Positions 1 through 11,752 of a DNA stretch of 64,000 nucleotides are shown here, piece by piece. The translations under genes were made by a program, and so were the position numbers. Source of the stretch: Leucogyrophana mollusca (taxonomy: Eukaryota; Basidiomycota; Agaricomycetes; Boletales); contig MU266415.1 in the NCBI GenBank assembly GCA_021014945.1, positions 41,293 through 105,292 on the forward strand, read 5' to 3'. Positions within the stretch are counted from its first letter, which is position 1, and each line of letters opens with the position of its first letter. The notes beneath the pieces were generated by a model that was not told the DNA's origin, searched no databases, and worked only from the letters and a program-made list of their open reading frames with translations.

Positions 1-493
1 TGAGAGGAATTGCGAACTCGCTTGGGCGGAACAGAGCAAGTATGCTCCAGCAGACATCCTGTAATTGGGATCGTCTCCGGCTGCGCGTTTCTTAAGCATG
101 TTATAACTATCTCAGAAGAGGAATTAGCCTCGTAGGAGATAGACCCGAGGAAGAAGCATACAAGAGAAAGTACAGTCCCCAGCTTGACGCGTTTCCGGCG
201 ATGTTAGGTCCGGCTCCACGGTATAAACCTCTCCATCCATCTTGTACTTTAATATCTCTAAGAGAGGTCCATATCTGCTTCCCGATGCCGCCCTCGGGTT
301 TCGAGGTTGAAACCTGGAGTTTTACTTTGAGCAGGTCGAGTGGGTGCATGCAGAGCACGGCGACGACGCCAGCTCCCAGCCCTGCCGCTGCATGGTCCTG
401 CACAATGGTTCATGAGTATCGACGAACAGCACAGCTTGGAAGCCAACGAACCAAGGCCGCTGTTGGAAAGAAACTGGCCTGCTGTTGTGCCAT
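1..493 (-). CDS. FLX1: Mitochondrial carrier, FAD/folate type (FLX1-like), 3' end outside window
   Basis: Inner-membrane carrier of the SLC25 family, probably the FLX1/SLC25A32 branch that moves FAD or folate into mitochondria. Read on the minus strand it starts MAQQQASFF at 493. Exons are 493-452, 397-162 and 106 to the left edge, with GT-AG introns. Exon 2 holds the first transmembrane helix and the signature PLDLLKVKLQV (P-x-D/E-x-x-K/R), followed by the WRGLYRGAGPNI segment typical of carrier repeats. Exon 3 holds FYNMLKKRAAG and YLLCSAQAS, matching the start of the second repeat. Only about 40 percent of a usual 300-residue carrier is inside the window. The FLX1 assignment rests on the first-repeat sequence from memory of the family; other carriers of that branch remain possible. 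Confidence 0.72.
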
Positions 494-1131
494 GCAACTT
501 GGAAAGAGCCTGAAAGGTTCTGAGACCGCGAAAATGTCATCACGGAATCGGATGTCCAACGGACAAAATAGCCGGGCCAGGCCGTCCACAGTCACTCCAA
601 CCCTTTCTTATACACCGCTATGATCACACTCGGGGCTGACTCGACCTTATATCTCACTCGCAATGTTTTGGCGCAACCTATCAATGGTTGATGGATTATT
701 GATATCCGTGGTCTGCTGACCACGAATCGACCTTCTGCCATACACCCGAAGGCTATACTTTCCCAGCGTTTTACCATCCTCGATTCGGTTGAACCTGGCG
801 CCATTCCGCGCTTGCTGCCACCACCAGTCACATTGGTGCCCTCCATCCATCTATTAATGCACTTTTCAGCGCTAGGAGGACTCTGATGCGGTTTTGAAAG
901 CCGTGCCCCAGAGTTTACGCCGATAGGGACCTATGGATAGTCGGACTAGAAGCTGTACGTGCACATGCACTTGCTGATGGACGTTGTCTTCCTGGGCGGC
1001 TACTGGCCCTATATACATCGACTTCGTTAATTCTGATTCACGAGGCCCGTCTTATCAAGCCCCACCAACACGATCGGTCTTTCACCCCCGTTGACCAATA
1101 CTTCTGTACGACTAAGTCACGACATTTAATC
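494..1131. other. Intergenic, divergent promoter region
   Basis: About 640 bp between the carrier (minus) and the secreted protein (plus). A TATA-like CTATATACA lies near 1007-1015, upstream of the secreted-protein start. Minus-strand open frames at 592-850 have no recognisable domain and I do not call them. Confidence 0.6.
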
Positions 1132-1843
1132 ATGCATATATTCTCTTTGGCCCTCGGTGTCCTTTCGGCAGCGGTCACCCTACAGGCTGCTCGCGTTGAT
1201 CCTTATCTCGCGAACAGGCTTCGAGCGCTTTCTGCGTTCTCGATTAACAAAAGGCAATCCGACAGCGTCCCGTCGCAGTGTACCACTACATGCGACCCCG
1301 TGAACAATGAAGTCGCTGCGGTGAGTTGATGTCCTTTGGGGAGTTGAAAGCTCGTTCTTAATATTGCCCCTTGTGGCAGGGCTGTCCCATCACTTCATGC
1401 TGCTCTCAGTCATTTGAGACTGCCTACTACGACTGCCTAACGTGTGTCGGGACAGCTGATAACGCCACCGACTACACGGCCGCGCAAGCGGATCTTGACA
1501 GTGAGTGTGGTCTTTGTTCCCATCCAGCACATCTTGCTCATGGTACCTAGATCTCTATGTGACTTGTTACGACTACGGGTATACTCTGCAGAAGTATACC
1601 CTTCCCGGCCAAAACCCTAACCGCACACTCTCGACGTCTCTGGTGCCATCTGCTACCGCACCACCCGCTTCAGCACAGACTACTAGTTATGCCACGACTA
1701 CCACAGTTTCAACGTCAACGTCAACGTCCACTTCGACCTCTACATCGGCTTCAGCATCACCGTCGAGTGCAGCAATGACAATTTTGCCGAGTCAGATGTG
1801 GATGGGTTTTGCAGTCGTTCTGGGATTCCTGGGCGCCTTATGA
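1132..1843 (+). CDS. Small secreted eight-cysteine protein with probable GPI anchor
   Basis: Exons 1132-1320, 1380-1500 and 1551-1843, with GT-AG introns, give about 200 residues. Seen directly: a hydrophobic signal peptide (MHIFSLALGVLSAAVTLQA), a dibasic KR after SIN that looks like a Kex2-type processing site, then eight cysteines ending in YVTCYD and including one CC pair. A long Thr/Ser-rich stretch follows, then a C-terminal hydrophobic tail (MGFAVVLGFLGAL), as in GPI-anchored wall or membrane proteins. The Ser/Thr stretch comes from a short tandem repeat, ACGTCA-like, near 1710-1735. The cysteine layout recalls CFEM-like surface proteins, but I cannot assign a family. Probably extracellular and O-glycosylated. 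The function is unknown. Confidence 0.8.
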
Positions 1844-2015
1844 TTTGAGGAGCTTTTCTCTCGCTATTTCTGATTTCTTGGTAGCACAGCTTTCAAAAAT
1901 TACAGCTGCAGGCCGAGGGTCGGACTCGCCACGATGCTGTGTGTGTGCTTGGTGCTATATAGTAGTTATTTGATAAACACCAGTCCGCCGAAGTTGTGCG
2001 AACACCCCTTGAACC

Positions 2016-4147
2016 TTACAGCCGCACGTTCGTAGGCATCTTCCTGATAGCCTGCCTCACGCCAAGGTCTCCCAAGACATCCTCTGCTCCGCCGAGAATA
2101 GAATCGAATGGTGACGTTCGGTGGTACTGCAAATGATAAGGTAAGGGGCGGACAACGAACTGATGAATGTGCACTCACGTTCTCGATAATTTTGCCCATA
2201 CCAGTCGCCGTAATACTTCGCCCACCAAATATCTGTGTCGCATCCTCCGCGGTCTCACGACTCGTGCGGGAGACGAATCTAGGTGCTCCCGGTCATCCCC
2301 GATGTCTAGATGACGATGAGGGGTAAAACATACTGTTTTAACAATGCTATGGGTCCTGCTAGCTTGTCAGACTGCTGTGCATATGACATCTGTGGGGGGC
2401 GATAGTTAGTCTAGCAGGTGGGAGTGAGAGTGGACCGCAAACGTTGTTCATTTGGTATGTTATGCTTTCCACCCAGCTCTGTGCGGCCTCGACACGAGCT
2501 ATCATAGCTGCGAGCTTCGACCGGATCACCGCTTGTCCGTTCAAAGGCTTTCCGAATGCGGTGCGTTGGTTTGTCCATCTAGAACCGATGCTTTCAGGAC
2601 CCCAAACCATGAACGCTAGGCCAGACTAAGCTCACTTCAAGCACTCCTCGACAACGACCCTCTGCGAGCCAAGACTTTGGCCAGTGATCATCCACCGCTC
2701 GTGGTTGAAGTTGCTTAAGATGACGGTCATGCCGTTGCCGACCTTGCCGAGGGTGTTGGCCACGGGCACACGGACCTTGTCGAATGTGATGGTACAGGTG
2801 CCAGCAGTCGATGAGTATGATGTTTTGATGGGCGTTGTGGAAACACCTTCGCCGCGTTCAATGAGAAGGACGACGAAACCGGCCTGCGATGTGTGGTTCA
2901 GCGAAGGGAGAACAGTATGAGAGTAGGACCCACATCGGTCTTGCAGAGAGTCGTGAAGTAGTCTGAGAAATGGCCATTTGTTATCCACCTTTCACTAGTT
3001 AGTAGGTCTGATGTCAAGGCCGGAAGAATGTCTCACTTCTTGATGCCTGACACTATCCAGTGGTCGCCGTCTCTCACAGCGACCGTCTGTATGCCACCAA
3101 CATCACTCCCAGCGAATGCTTCGGTGATTGCAAGAGATATGTACTTCTTGCCAGCCAGAATATCAGGAACAAACCTGGCTTGTTGCTCCGGAGTGCCAAA
3201 GTTCAGAATGGGGGGAAGGCCGATAACACCGCCGTTCAGAACCCCGTCTAGGAACCCACGCGTCCCGAAACGAGCTAGCTCGGTGTTGATGATTAGCTGT
3301 AAGAGGGGTCGTGAAGTTGGGCTCCAGTGGTCTAACTGCTTACGCTCACTTCGTGAAAGTAGTCGAATTCTTCGGGCTTGACTATACCGCCCATGAGTGT
3401 CCGGCCTTTGAGGTGTTTGCCAGGGCCTATGCGCATTGCCAAGAAGTTCATCTCGCTGCCGGTGATATCAGCATGTTGTTTCTCAGACTCCTGACCAGTA
3501 CGACCGCACCTCAATTTATCGACAACTTCCTGGGAGATCTTCTTCCCGCTGTCCTCGCACCGAATCGCTTCGGGCTGCACAACCTCCACGAACAATTTTC
3601 GAATGGCTTTGTGGAATCTCCGGTGGTTATCATTATAGTACGGACTAGAGTAGCCTGGGCTGAGCCATGTTGGCTCAGCGTAGGGAACTTGCGAGACTTC
3701 GCCTGGGGCGAGGGGCTTAATGGTTTCCTCCTGGCCTTGAATTGAGCCGATCTGTAGCCGTGCGTACTGTGGTCTGTGCAAGACTTCTTGACGATGCAGA
3801 CCGAAGAACACTTGCGTGGCGTCTTGACCGGCTAGTCGGAATAGTTGTATGTACTCAGATCGTGTTAAGAGTATGTATGCTTACCTACTGATTCTGCGTA
3901 GAGTACGCTGGCGCCTCCGGGATGCAGGTCTGCGAACCGGGACACGTCGTATACCTTGGAGTCTATGACAATCCACTACGACTATGATCAAACAAGGTCC
4001 TTGGTTGCGGGGATGGAAGGAGCCTCACAAGGTCCCCCTCTTTGTTGTGCTGCGAGGAATAAGAAGTAAGTAGAGGTCCGAGGGACCTGGAGTATGTATT
4101 ACCTGCGAGACTTCATCGACGGTGAATTCCTTCAGTACTTTCGACAT
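2016..4147 (-). CDS. Acyl-CoA dehydrogenase with N-terminal cytochrome b5 domain
   Basis: Flavin-dependent dehydrogenase of acyl-CoA esters fused to a haem-binding cytochrome b5 domain, an arrangement known in fungi. It starts [15 protein letters not shown] at 4147. The b5 domain includes [19 protein letters not shown] (haem-ligand HPGG motif near 3930) and is cut by at least two short introns. The dehydrogenase part shows [18 protein letters not shown] and [13 protein letters not shown], then [12 protein letters not shown], and a C-terminal segment with [18 protein letters not shown] and [18 protein letters not shown]. The stop is after KMPTNVRL at 2016. No peroxisomal SKL tail or clear mitochondrial presequence is visible. 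The b5 domain may pass electrons to or from the flavin; that is inference. Confidence 0.88.
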
Positions 4148-4686
4148 GTTGCTCAGTGAGGATGTACTAGTTGGCTCGAGCTTGGGCTACTGTCCAGCTG
4201 AAGGTTAAAGACAGAGTTCTGTGCAAGGCTAAGCTCAAGTCGCGCACAAGTGCCATGGTGCCACGGCCGGCCCACTTGTCCTGGAACTCCGGCGTTTCCC
4301 ACTGCTATCGCTTGGATGGTCCTTCCGTTTAGCATTTTCACGTGTTTCTCGCTCTATGCTTACTTGTGAGGGGCTCAATGTCATTTCATGGCGCTATTTA
4401 TCATCCAGTAAAACGCAATAGTTAGTCTGACCACAGAAGTGGGGTTAGATATAGGTATAAGTGAGTTAATACATTGGTACATAGGCAGACCGGGCAGTTA
4501 ATTAGCCTCTAACATAGTTCTTGCACCTCCATGAGTGAGAGGCATTAGAGCTAGAGGGAAACACGATTTAATATGTTATCTCGTGAGTGGTAAGAGCGAC
4601 AAACCCTGAATAAAAATCCGAGCTGAAGGGATATATGGTCAGCAAACAAAAAGACAGCAGGGAATCGCCACCTACATCCTCGGGCG
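4148..4686. other. Intergenic
   Basis: About 540 bp between the RAD16-like stop and the dehydrogenase start, both on the minus strand. It should hold the RAD16 3' UTR and the dehydrogenase promoter. I see no further gene. Confidence 0.55.
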
Positions 4687-7600
4687 TCAATCGCCCCATG
4701 GCCTGTAGTCAGCGTCAGTGCTAATCCGGCGGATGTTATCAACGAGGAGGCGTACGGAATCATCAGTAGAGAGGGTGGCATCTACCATCGCAGATTTCTT
4801 TTCCTGGAGCTATCACACTGGTGAGCTTCAAGCAAACACGGAAATACTAGTCCCCTCCCTACCTGAACGATACGGCTTTCAATGCTGTCCTCGACGACAA
4901 GCTTGGTGGCAGTGACAGGTCGGTGCTGTCCTAGACGATGAATACGATCCATGGCCTCTGGGGTGTGGGATGATTAGCATGTGTAAGCGCGAACAGGTAC
5001 ATTGGCACTAACGGTATTCAACCTGTGAAATATTGCGTCAGGAGCAGTGATAAACTTAGGAGAAAGGGGAGTATCCTACCGCCGGGTTCCACCAACTATC
5101 CATCAAATACACACGCGAGGCCTCAGTCAAATTGAGTGCCACACCGCCAGCCTTTAAGGAAACCAGGAAAACAGTGACATGAACATTGTTCACTGACGAA
5201 AGTTTGTCAGGTAATAGGTAATTGGAATGAGTAGCCCCACGTACTGAAATATTGGATAGTGGCGTCTCTGGCCTGCGGAGACATGGTTCCTTCAAGTCGA
5301 CAGATCTAAAATCGTTTTAGGTGGTAGAGTGGTTACCAAGAACGGACCGGAGACTTGCCTGGAAGCCCGCTTTCTGCAGCCGGTACGCAATGAGGTCCAG
5401 GAAGTTCACGAATTGGCTGAACACGAGGCTCTTTGTCGTACTATCTTGCATTCTTAAATTCGACAGCTCCTCGACAAGGGCCTCTATCTTCGATGACGAG
5501 CGCCATGTGTCTAGGTTCAGACGTCCCAGGATACCTTGGCGTGCGGAAGGCACGTTTGCCGCAAGCTCCAGTGCAGGAGCTTCGAGATCAATGGTTAGTG
5601 GCAAATGACACACTGGGCACTCCGGCTGGCGGCACGACATCGAATGAGTAGCGGTTAAAGGGTGAAAAGCTGGCTAACGGACCGAAATGTCTCCAACTGT
5701 GCTCAGATACTGTTTGATGCACTCGCGGTCGAAAATATGTCGGCACTTCGCTTGGATGGCGTCTTCGGCGATGTCGTTACACAAACGGCAGACCGTTGCC
5801 TCCCCTGGTTCATCGCTTCCTAGGAACTTATTACCGTTGGTCTTGCTTCTGAGGACAAGATCAGGGTGGCAAGCCATTTGCCGCATGCGTGTTAGTCTGC
5901 AGAGCGCGGGAGCTTGTGTAAAAGGACGACGTCTGAATGTAAAATGGCACTTACAAACTGAAAATGTTCGAATAGTCTGGGAAGCGTGTATCAGATAGGG
6001 TAAGTAGAATGAATGAAAGGGCTTACTGTTCAAGACAGTCCCCGAGTCGACATAAGTGCTGAATTGGCGCTTTGCATCTGAGAATAAAGATGTATACAGC
6101 TCTTTTTCTTCGGGACTGAAGTAGTCCCTCCGAACGACGACCGTTCGTGGTGGAAGACCAAGGTCGTCCGCTCTTTGGATCTGGGAGTAATTAATTAGTG
6201 CTCATGTTCTCCAAGTACCAGATGTAGCGCTCACCTTGGTCCTGCGAAGCATCATTCTGTCCAGGAGGATGCGCAGCTTCTTAAAAGCCCATTTGCCTGG
6301 CCCAGCAATACCATGTTTTTGTATGGGTGTCAGGATCTCATTGTTCCAGAAACAGGTCTGTGGAATTAATCATTAATGACTTGTGCTAAACACCATATTT
6401 GAGAGCAATACACGTACGTGCTGCATCGGGCTGTGACCACAATCTACATGTAGATGGTGAGTAACAGGGTAACGTAGGCGGTGAACCCAGAAGAAATAAA
6501 CATGCCATCACAACTCTTCCTGTCGCTGAATCGCCAGTGCAATGACTTGCAATCACATTTCTTGCCTGTACAACCAGTTTGTCAGTGGTTAATTTCCCAT
6601 GCAAGTTTAAACTTACAGAAGTAGTATGAAAATGGGTCGCCACCCAAAAATCGCACGAGACTGTACAGCTCTCCAACGCGGTTCTGCAAGGGAGTCCCAG
6701 AGAGACACCACTTGTAGGAGCTCTGGAGCTCGAAACACGCCTTGGCGGTGTTGGTGGCACGTTCTTTGATGTTATGGGCCTCGTCAAGCTGTGGTAGGCG
6801 TCCGGTGAGCATTCCGGTCGCGATGTTTGACGACTTGACTGGCACTTACAATGATCCGGTTCCATTTGATCCGGTGGAGGGGTGATGGCTCCTTAATGAT
6901 AAGTCCTTTGCGTTTGAAGCCGCTTTGCTGCTTTCGGAAGCAGCTCTCCAGCACGGAGTACGTGGTTAAAACCTGATACTAGTAGTAAGTATAGTAAGGT
7001 GTACGAGAACGGTACTGGCATACCACATCATATTTCTGGAGCTCTTCAATATCGCTAGCGCGGGAAGCACCGTGCCAGACAAGAACATTCATTCCCTCTG
7101 TGTGTGCATTGATCTCGTTCCGCCACTGCATGACAGCCACAGTAGGACTAAGCAGGTTGGTGAGAAACCTGCTCGTGGAGAGGGTTGCGAAATAACATAC
7201 GCGACAACGAGGTTGGGCTTCTTCAAGTCAGATACAAAGAGCGATATAATCTGGATCGTTTTTCCCATTCTGTGATATGAATGGTAGTCAGCGCCGCCCA
7301 ATGGGAAGATTATAAAGGATGCTACCCCATCTCATCCTATTCCAAAATTGAGAGGCCAAGCGTTAGCTTTGTCAATTAGAAATGCAAAAGACACGACACC
7401 AACCGCTAACATGCCTCCGGACCAGATGCCTTTCTCCTGCTTTCGCATCCAGAACAAACTCTCCAGCTGGAATGGCAGTAGAGTGACTTTCAAGCCAGGA
7501 GGCTGCTCCGCTTTCACCGGAATAGGGACAGAGACATTCGCTTCGAGGTCACCCCAAACATCCCGAAGCTCAGGATGGTGCAAACGAAGTGCTAAACCTG

Positions 7601-8751
7601 ACTTCTCTGCCTGAAACAAATTGAAAAAACGTGCTCCCTTCAAGCTTAGGAGAAAACACGTACATATGTGAGCCTACGCCCAAGCTCTTCCATCAAGGCT
7701 ATTTCATCTTGCCTGATTTCTTTCTTCTGGGCGGCCGCTTCCCGTCGCAACTGTCTATGGTGCTCCCGCCTTTCGAGATGGGTCATGTCTTTCAAAGCTT
7801 TGGCTTGGGTTCTCGGAGCAGCCTTCGCCTTTCCTTTACCCTTGCCTATTGACTGCGCAAGCGGTTCGTCATCCGATAATTCCAGCTCAGAAAGCTCGGA
7901 TTCAGAACCAGGATCGAAGGCGTCCATCTCTTCTTGATACTCGTCTTCGCTGGAAAGATGGGCACGACCTTTACCGTTAGCTCTAGTCTTGAGCCTGCGC
8001 TCGGCTGCGGCGGCACGACGGGTAGCCGTGGGATTGACAACCTGGATCGCTCTCGAGGAAGAGCCAATGCCTGCACTTTCTTGGGCTTCAAGGCGTGCAG
8101 TCTGGTGTGAGAGCTCGAGGGCAGTTTGAAGCATGAGTTCTTCGTCTGCCTCAGAGTCTTCGCCCTCGGAACCAGGAACAACGGAAGACTTTACTCTGGA
8201 GCGAAGTGGGAGATCATCACCGGCGTCGAACTCGGACCCGCTTCCCTCAGACTCGTCGATAGAGCGTTGCTCATCGTATTCAAGGTCATCATTAGACACT
8301 AACTCGTCGTCGTCGCCATTGGCCTGGGACTTCGGTGTCGTTCTCCCTTTCCCTTTTCCTTTGTTCGTGGCGGTAACATGTGTTGTTAACTGTTTGAGGC
8401 ACTCAGTAACTTGTTTCGAAGGCCAGCGAGCTTGTTTCATCTTGCCTTTTTCTTCTTGGTAACCTTGCGAACCGGTATCTCGACGTAGACATCGTTTTCC
8501 AAGGCTCTTCTCTTGACTGTCATCCTCGCTGCGACGTCCTCTTCATCACTTGCTTTGCGCTTTCTCATACTCCTCTTGACAGCCGCGGTTTTTGCCACTG
8601 GTATTTTCACCTCTTGCTCGCCGTCGGATGTTAAAGGGGTTTCAGGTTCGACGGAGTTTTCGTTGCTTAGAAGGGACAATGCCGTTGTCGGTGTTCCCGA
8701 GGCAGTAGTCGAAGACTGGGCGCTGGCAGCGCTCTTCCTCGTCCGCACCAT
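4687..8751 (-). CDS. RAD16: RAD16-like SNF2 ATPase with RING finger (nucleotide excision repair)
   Basis: Swi2/Snf2 DNA translocase with an embedded RING, the layout of Rad16, which acts with Rad7 in global-genome nucleotide excision repair and has ubiquitin-ligase potential. It starts [12 protein letters not shown] at 8751, followed by an acidic, low-complexity N-terminus. Helicase motifs seen: [12 protein letters not shown] (split by an intron near 7276-7328), [15 protein letters not shown] near 6770, and [24 protein letters not shown] ligands are [20 protein letters not shown] and ECPVCHLPL (5600-5830). C-terminal helicase motifs are [34 protein letters not shown] and [12 protein letters not shown]. 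The stop follows DADYRPWGD. One intron (5306-5358) has a GC donor. The junction at 8397-8462 is uncertain: the two frames join only through a proposed intron with donor GTTACC. Confidence 0.9.
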
Positions 8752-10072
8752 TGTGAAACAGCGTGAAGATGTGTGCAAGCCAAAAACAAGGGGCAAGACG
8801 ACTCAGAAAAATTGCTGCGCGCCAAAGCGCGGTGACGCGTGAACGCGTGGAAACCTTAACTCTATTCATTGGTGGCGTGAGAGTCGGCACGTGAGAGGAA
8901 CACCACCGCCACAAGCGCGACGAAAGGCCCTTTGAAAGCATCGCGAGCGCGGTGATTATGGCTGGTTTTTCAGGTACTGCTCAGAGCAGGAGTCGGACAT
9001 TTCGAGATGCAAACTGCGTGGCAGTTTAGCCCACACACTGTGGCTTTGCAGGGACTTGCATTCTGAATTTGGTCTTGACATATTTGTTGTGTCATGTGAC
9101 ATGTTATTTGGAGTTTCGAATGGCTCTTTGACTCTTGAGTGGTCGAACTTCAGAAGCCTCTTGTCCTTGGACCATACAATTAGGCAGCTAAGTGCTACAC
9201 GCTACACCTGAGTGCTCATGGCACACCAATGAAACGATGATCAAGCTTATATATTTGGGGCACTCTTCACTGGACGGCATGTTCGAGAGATCGACGAAAA
9301 TGATCTACATACAGCAAAGCAACAGACGGTCCTCCATCGACTTGGGCAACGAAAAATACGCAGATTTTTGGGCCGTCAGTCCCTCGTTTGGCTCGTGGGG
9401 GTGAATCAAACAAAACTCCATGGAAGCTAGGCAAAACGCCTGCATCCAACAAAGGTTGACCGTATCTGGTTCATATAAGTATGCGACGACCACTCACGTT
9501 TTGTTATTGCGGCGCCTACTCCGTTACCTTGTGTAGGTCACTCAGCGCCGGGCCGCCGATCTCACATTGCCGATTCACCTGGACCGTCTCGCCTACTCTC
9601 GGTCCGCTTGTCTTTCCGAGCATATCACGACTATAGGTACAGGAGTTTAGTGAGTCAGTGGTTCACAATAAACTACGCCACGAGCTGCCCTCGCTGGAGT
9701 TCTTCGGGTCCCTAAATTTGCATTGTGCTTTGCCTGCGTTCAGTACTCCAATCTCGAGTTTTTGCAGAGAATCTGAAGGCTTTTGCGCAACGACCCCATT
9801 CTACAGAAGCTTTCGGTCTGTGTGAGCTTAGCTCGGACGTAGTTTGCAATTTTTAGCCATTGTGTCTCCAGAACTCTTATGTGGATGAGCTTCCCAGTAG
9901 ACTGCTGACTATTGATAGGCCGCTATAAATGATTTGGAGGGTATGTCATGGAGCAAGCCGGAGTACAGTATATATCCGTTACAAACAAAAGGCGTCACCG
10001 GGTTCTCGCAACACTTGTCTCAAGTTCCCCTCATACCAATCGTCACGACTGCAAGTGAATACAAAGTCTATC
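8752..10072. other. Intergenic, divergent promoters of RAD16-like and aldolase genes
   Basis: About 1.3 kb with no coding region that I can support. The short frames at 9192-9493 lack splice support and similarity. The right part should be the strong aldolase promoter. Confidence 0.6.
9924..9929 (+). promoter_or_regulatory. TATA box of aldolase gene (candidate)
   Basis: TATAAA within CGCTATAAATG, about 145 bp upstream of the aldolase ATG at 10073. A second weaker TATATA follows at about 9970. The position suits a strongly expressed glycolytic gene. No transcription start is known. Confidence 0.45.
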
Positions 10073-11752
10073 ATGGGTGTCCTCGATATTGTTCCAGTAA
10101 GTGAATGCCATTGACCTGGCGCGACCTGTATTTACTTAGCGTTGATCAGGCAGGTGTTTTGACTGGGGAGAATGTTCGCAAACTCTTCGATTATGCGAAG
10201 GAGAATAACGTGCGTATACGAGCTCGTACGAAATAAACTAATTTGAGAAACTGTGTTCCTACGTTACTAGTTCGCTATTCCAGTGAGTATCGACATTGGT
10301 GCGACAGGAGATATCACTCACCCAAATATTTAGGCTATTGTAAGTAGAGCCCGACCTTTGACACTCGGACACCCTTAACTCTGTCTTGAGAATGTCACCT
10401 CATCGTCAACCGCGAACGCGGTGCTCGAAGCCGCGAGGTGGGTCGTCTGCGAATGGTGCATAGTCCTTTTGGTTAAGCTGCATTCAATTTCAGAGACATT
10501 AAGTCCCCTATCATCATCCAGGTGTCTCAGGGCGGCAGTGCATACTTTGCTGGCAAAGGGCTTGCAAACGACAAGCAGCAGGCCTCTATCACAGGTGCTG
10601 TGGCAGCCGCTCTCCATGTCAGGACTGTTGCGAAGGAATATGGAGTGTGAGTAGCTCTTTTCTGGCTACAAGGTCACTTAGGGACGTACGACGTCAGCCC
10701 CGTAGTGATGCATAGCGACCATTGTGCACACAAGCTCTTGCCCTGGTTCGAAGGAATGCTTGCCGCAGATGAAACATATTACAGGGAGCACAACGAACCC
10801 CTCTTTTCTTCCCACATGCTCGACCTTTCCGAGGAGCCTAAAGAGGAAAACATCGCTACCTGCGTAAAATACTTCAAGCGCATGGCGCCTCTTGGTCTCT
10901 GGCTCGAGATGGAAATCGGCATTACCGGGGGCGAGGAAGATGGTGTCGATAACACCGGAGTTGATAATGCTAGCCTCTACACCCAGCCTGAGGATATCTG
11001 GGACGTGCATAATGCGCTGAGCAAAGTCGGGAAGAACTTTAGTATCGCTGCTGGCTTTGGGAATGTCCACGGGGTGTATAAGCCTGGGAATGTCAGGTTG
11101 CGGCCCGACTTGCTGGGTAAGCACCAGGCATACACAAGTGGGCAGCTTGGCGGAAGCCCGAAGCAGCCTCTGTGGGTGATACTGACTCGCTATATTATGT
11201 CCACGATTCAAAAGCTGTTACAGGTACCTCGTCTTCCACGGCGGATCTGGGTCTACGAAAGAAGAGATCAAGACCGCCGTCGTGAACGGTGTCGTGAAGA
11301 TGAACGTTGACACCGGTGAGAATAGGGCGGAATGATGTTTTATTTTGCATGCTCACCGTCACCTAGACACGCAGTTCGCATATCTCGTTGGCATTAGGGT
11401 ACGTACAGTAATATCTTGATCCCGGAACACCGTTTGCTCACCGGCGGGTTCATTAGGACTTTGTGGAGAAGCGAAAGGGCTATCTTCAATCTCAGGTTGG
11501 AAATCCCGAGGGTCCTGACAAACCCAACAAGAAGGTACACTGAAAAAGCAGCTCGTGCGTTGTCATGGCTTACACTTGACAAAATGCAGTACTACGACCC
11601 CCGGGTTTGGGTGCGCGAAGGAGAAAAAACCCTCGTCGAGCGTGTTAAGGAGGCATGCACAGATCTTGGAAACATCAGTGAGTACTAGGTTCCCTTTCTT
11701 GGTTCTGTGACTTTACATTCGCGATGCTCATTCCATGGCAGACCGACTCTGA
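10073..11752 (+). CDS. FBA1: Fructose-bisphosphate aldolase, class II
   Basis: Zinc-dependent aldolase splitting fructose 1,6-bisphosphate into two triose phosphates in glycolysis, cytosolic. Twelve exons: 10073-10096, 10150-10209, 10271-10282, 10334-10339, 10391-10437, 10494-10646, 10698-11171, 11224-11315, 11367-11398, 11457-11534, 11590-11677 and 11742-11752. They sum to 1077 nt, or 358 residues plus stop, the usual class II length. Motifs: MGVLDIVPAGVLTGENVRKL, FAIPAINVTSSSTANAVLEA, the metal/substrate segment VMHSDHCAHKLLPWFEGML, EMEIGITGGEEDGVDN, AAGFGNVHGVYKPGNV, LVFHGGSGSTKEEI and VVKMNVDTDTQ. Two exons are only 12 and 6 nt, yet both are needed to give the conserved IPAINVTSSST. All introns are GT-AG, about 50-60 nt. 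Confidence 0.96.

Noticed and set aside
592..850. Minus ORFs upstream of the carrier as an extra N-terminal exon
   Set aside because: The carrier has a good start at 493 with a clean intron, and these frames show no carrier sequence.
1132..1843. Hydrophobin identity for the eight-cysteine protein
   Set aside because: Hydrophobins have two CC pairs in a fixed spacing; here only one CC pair is present, and a Ser/Thr tail with a GPI-like end follows.
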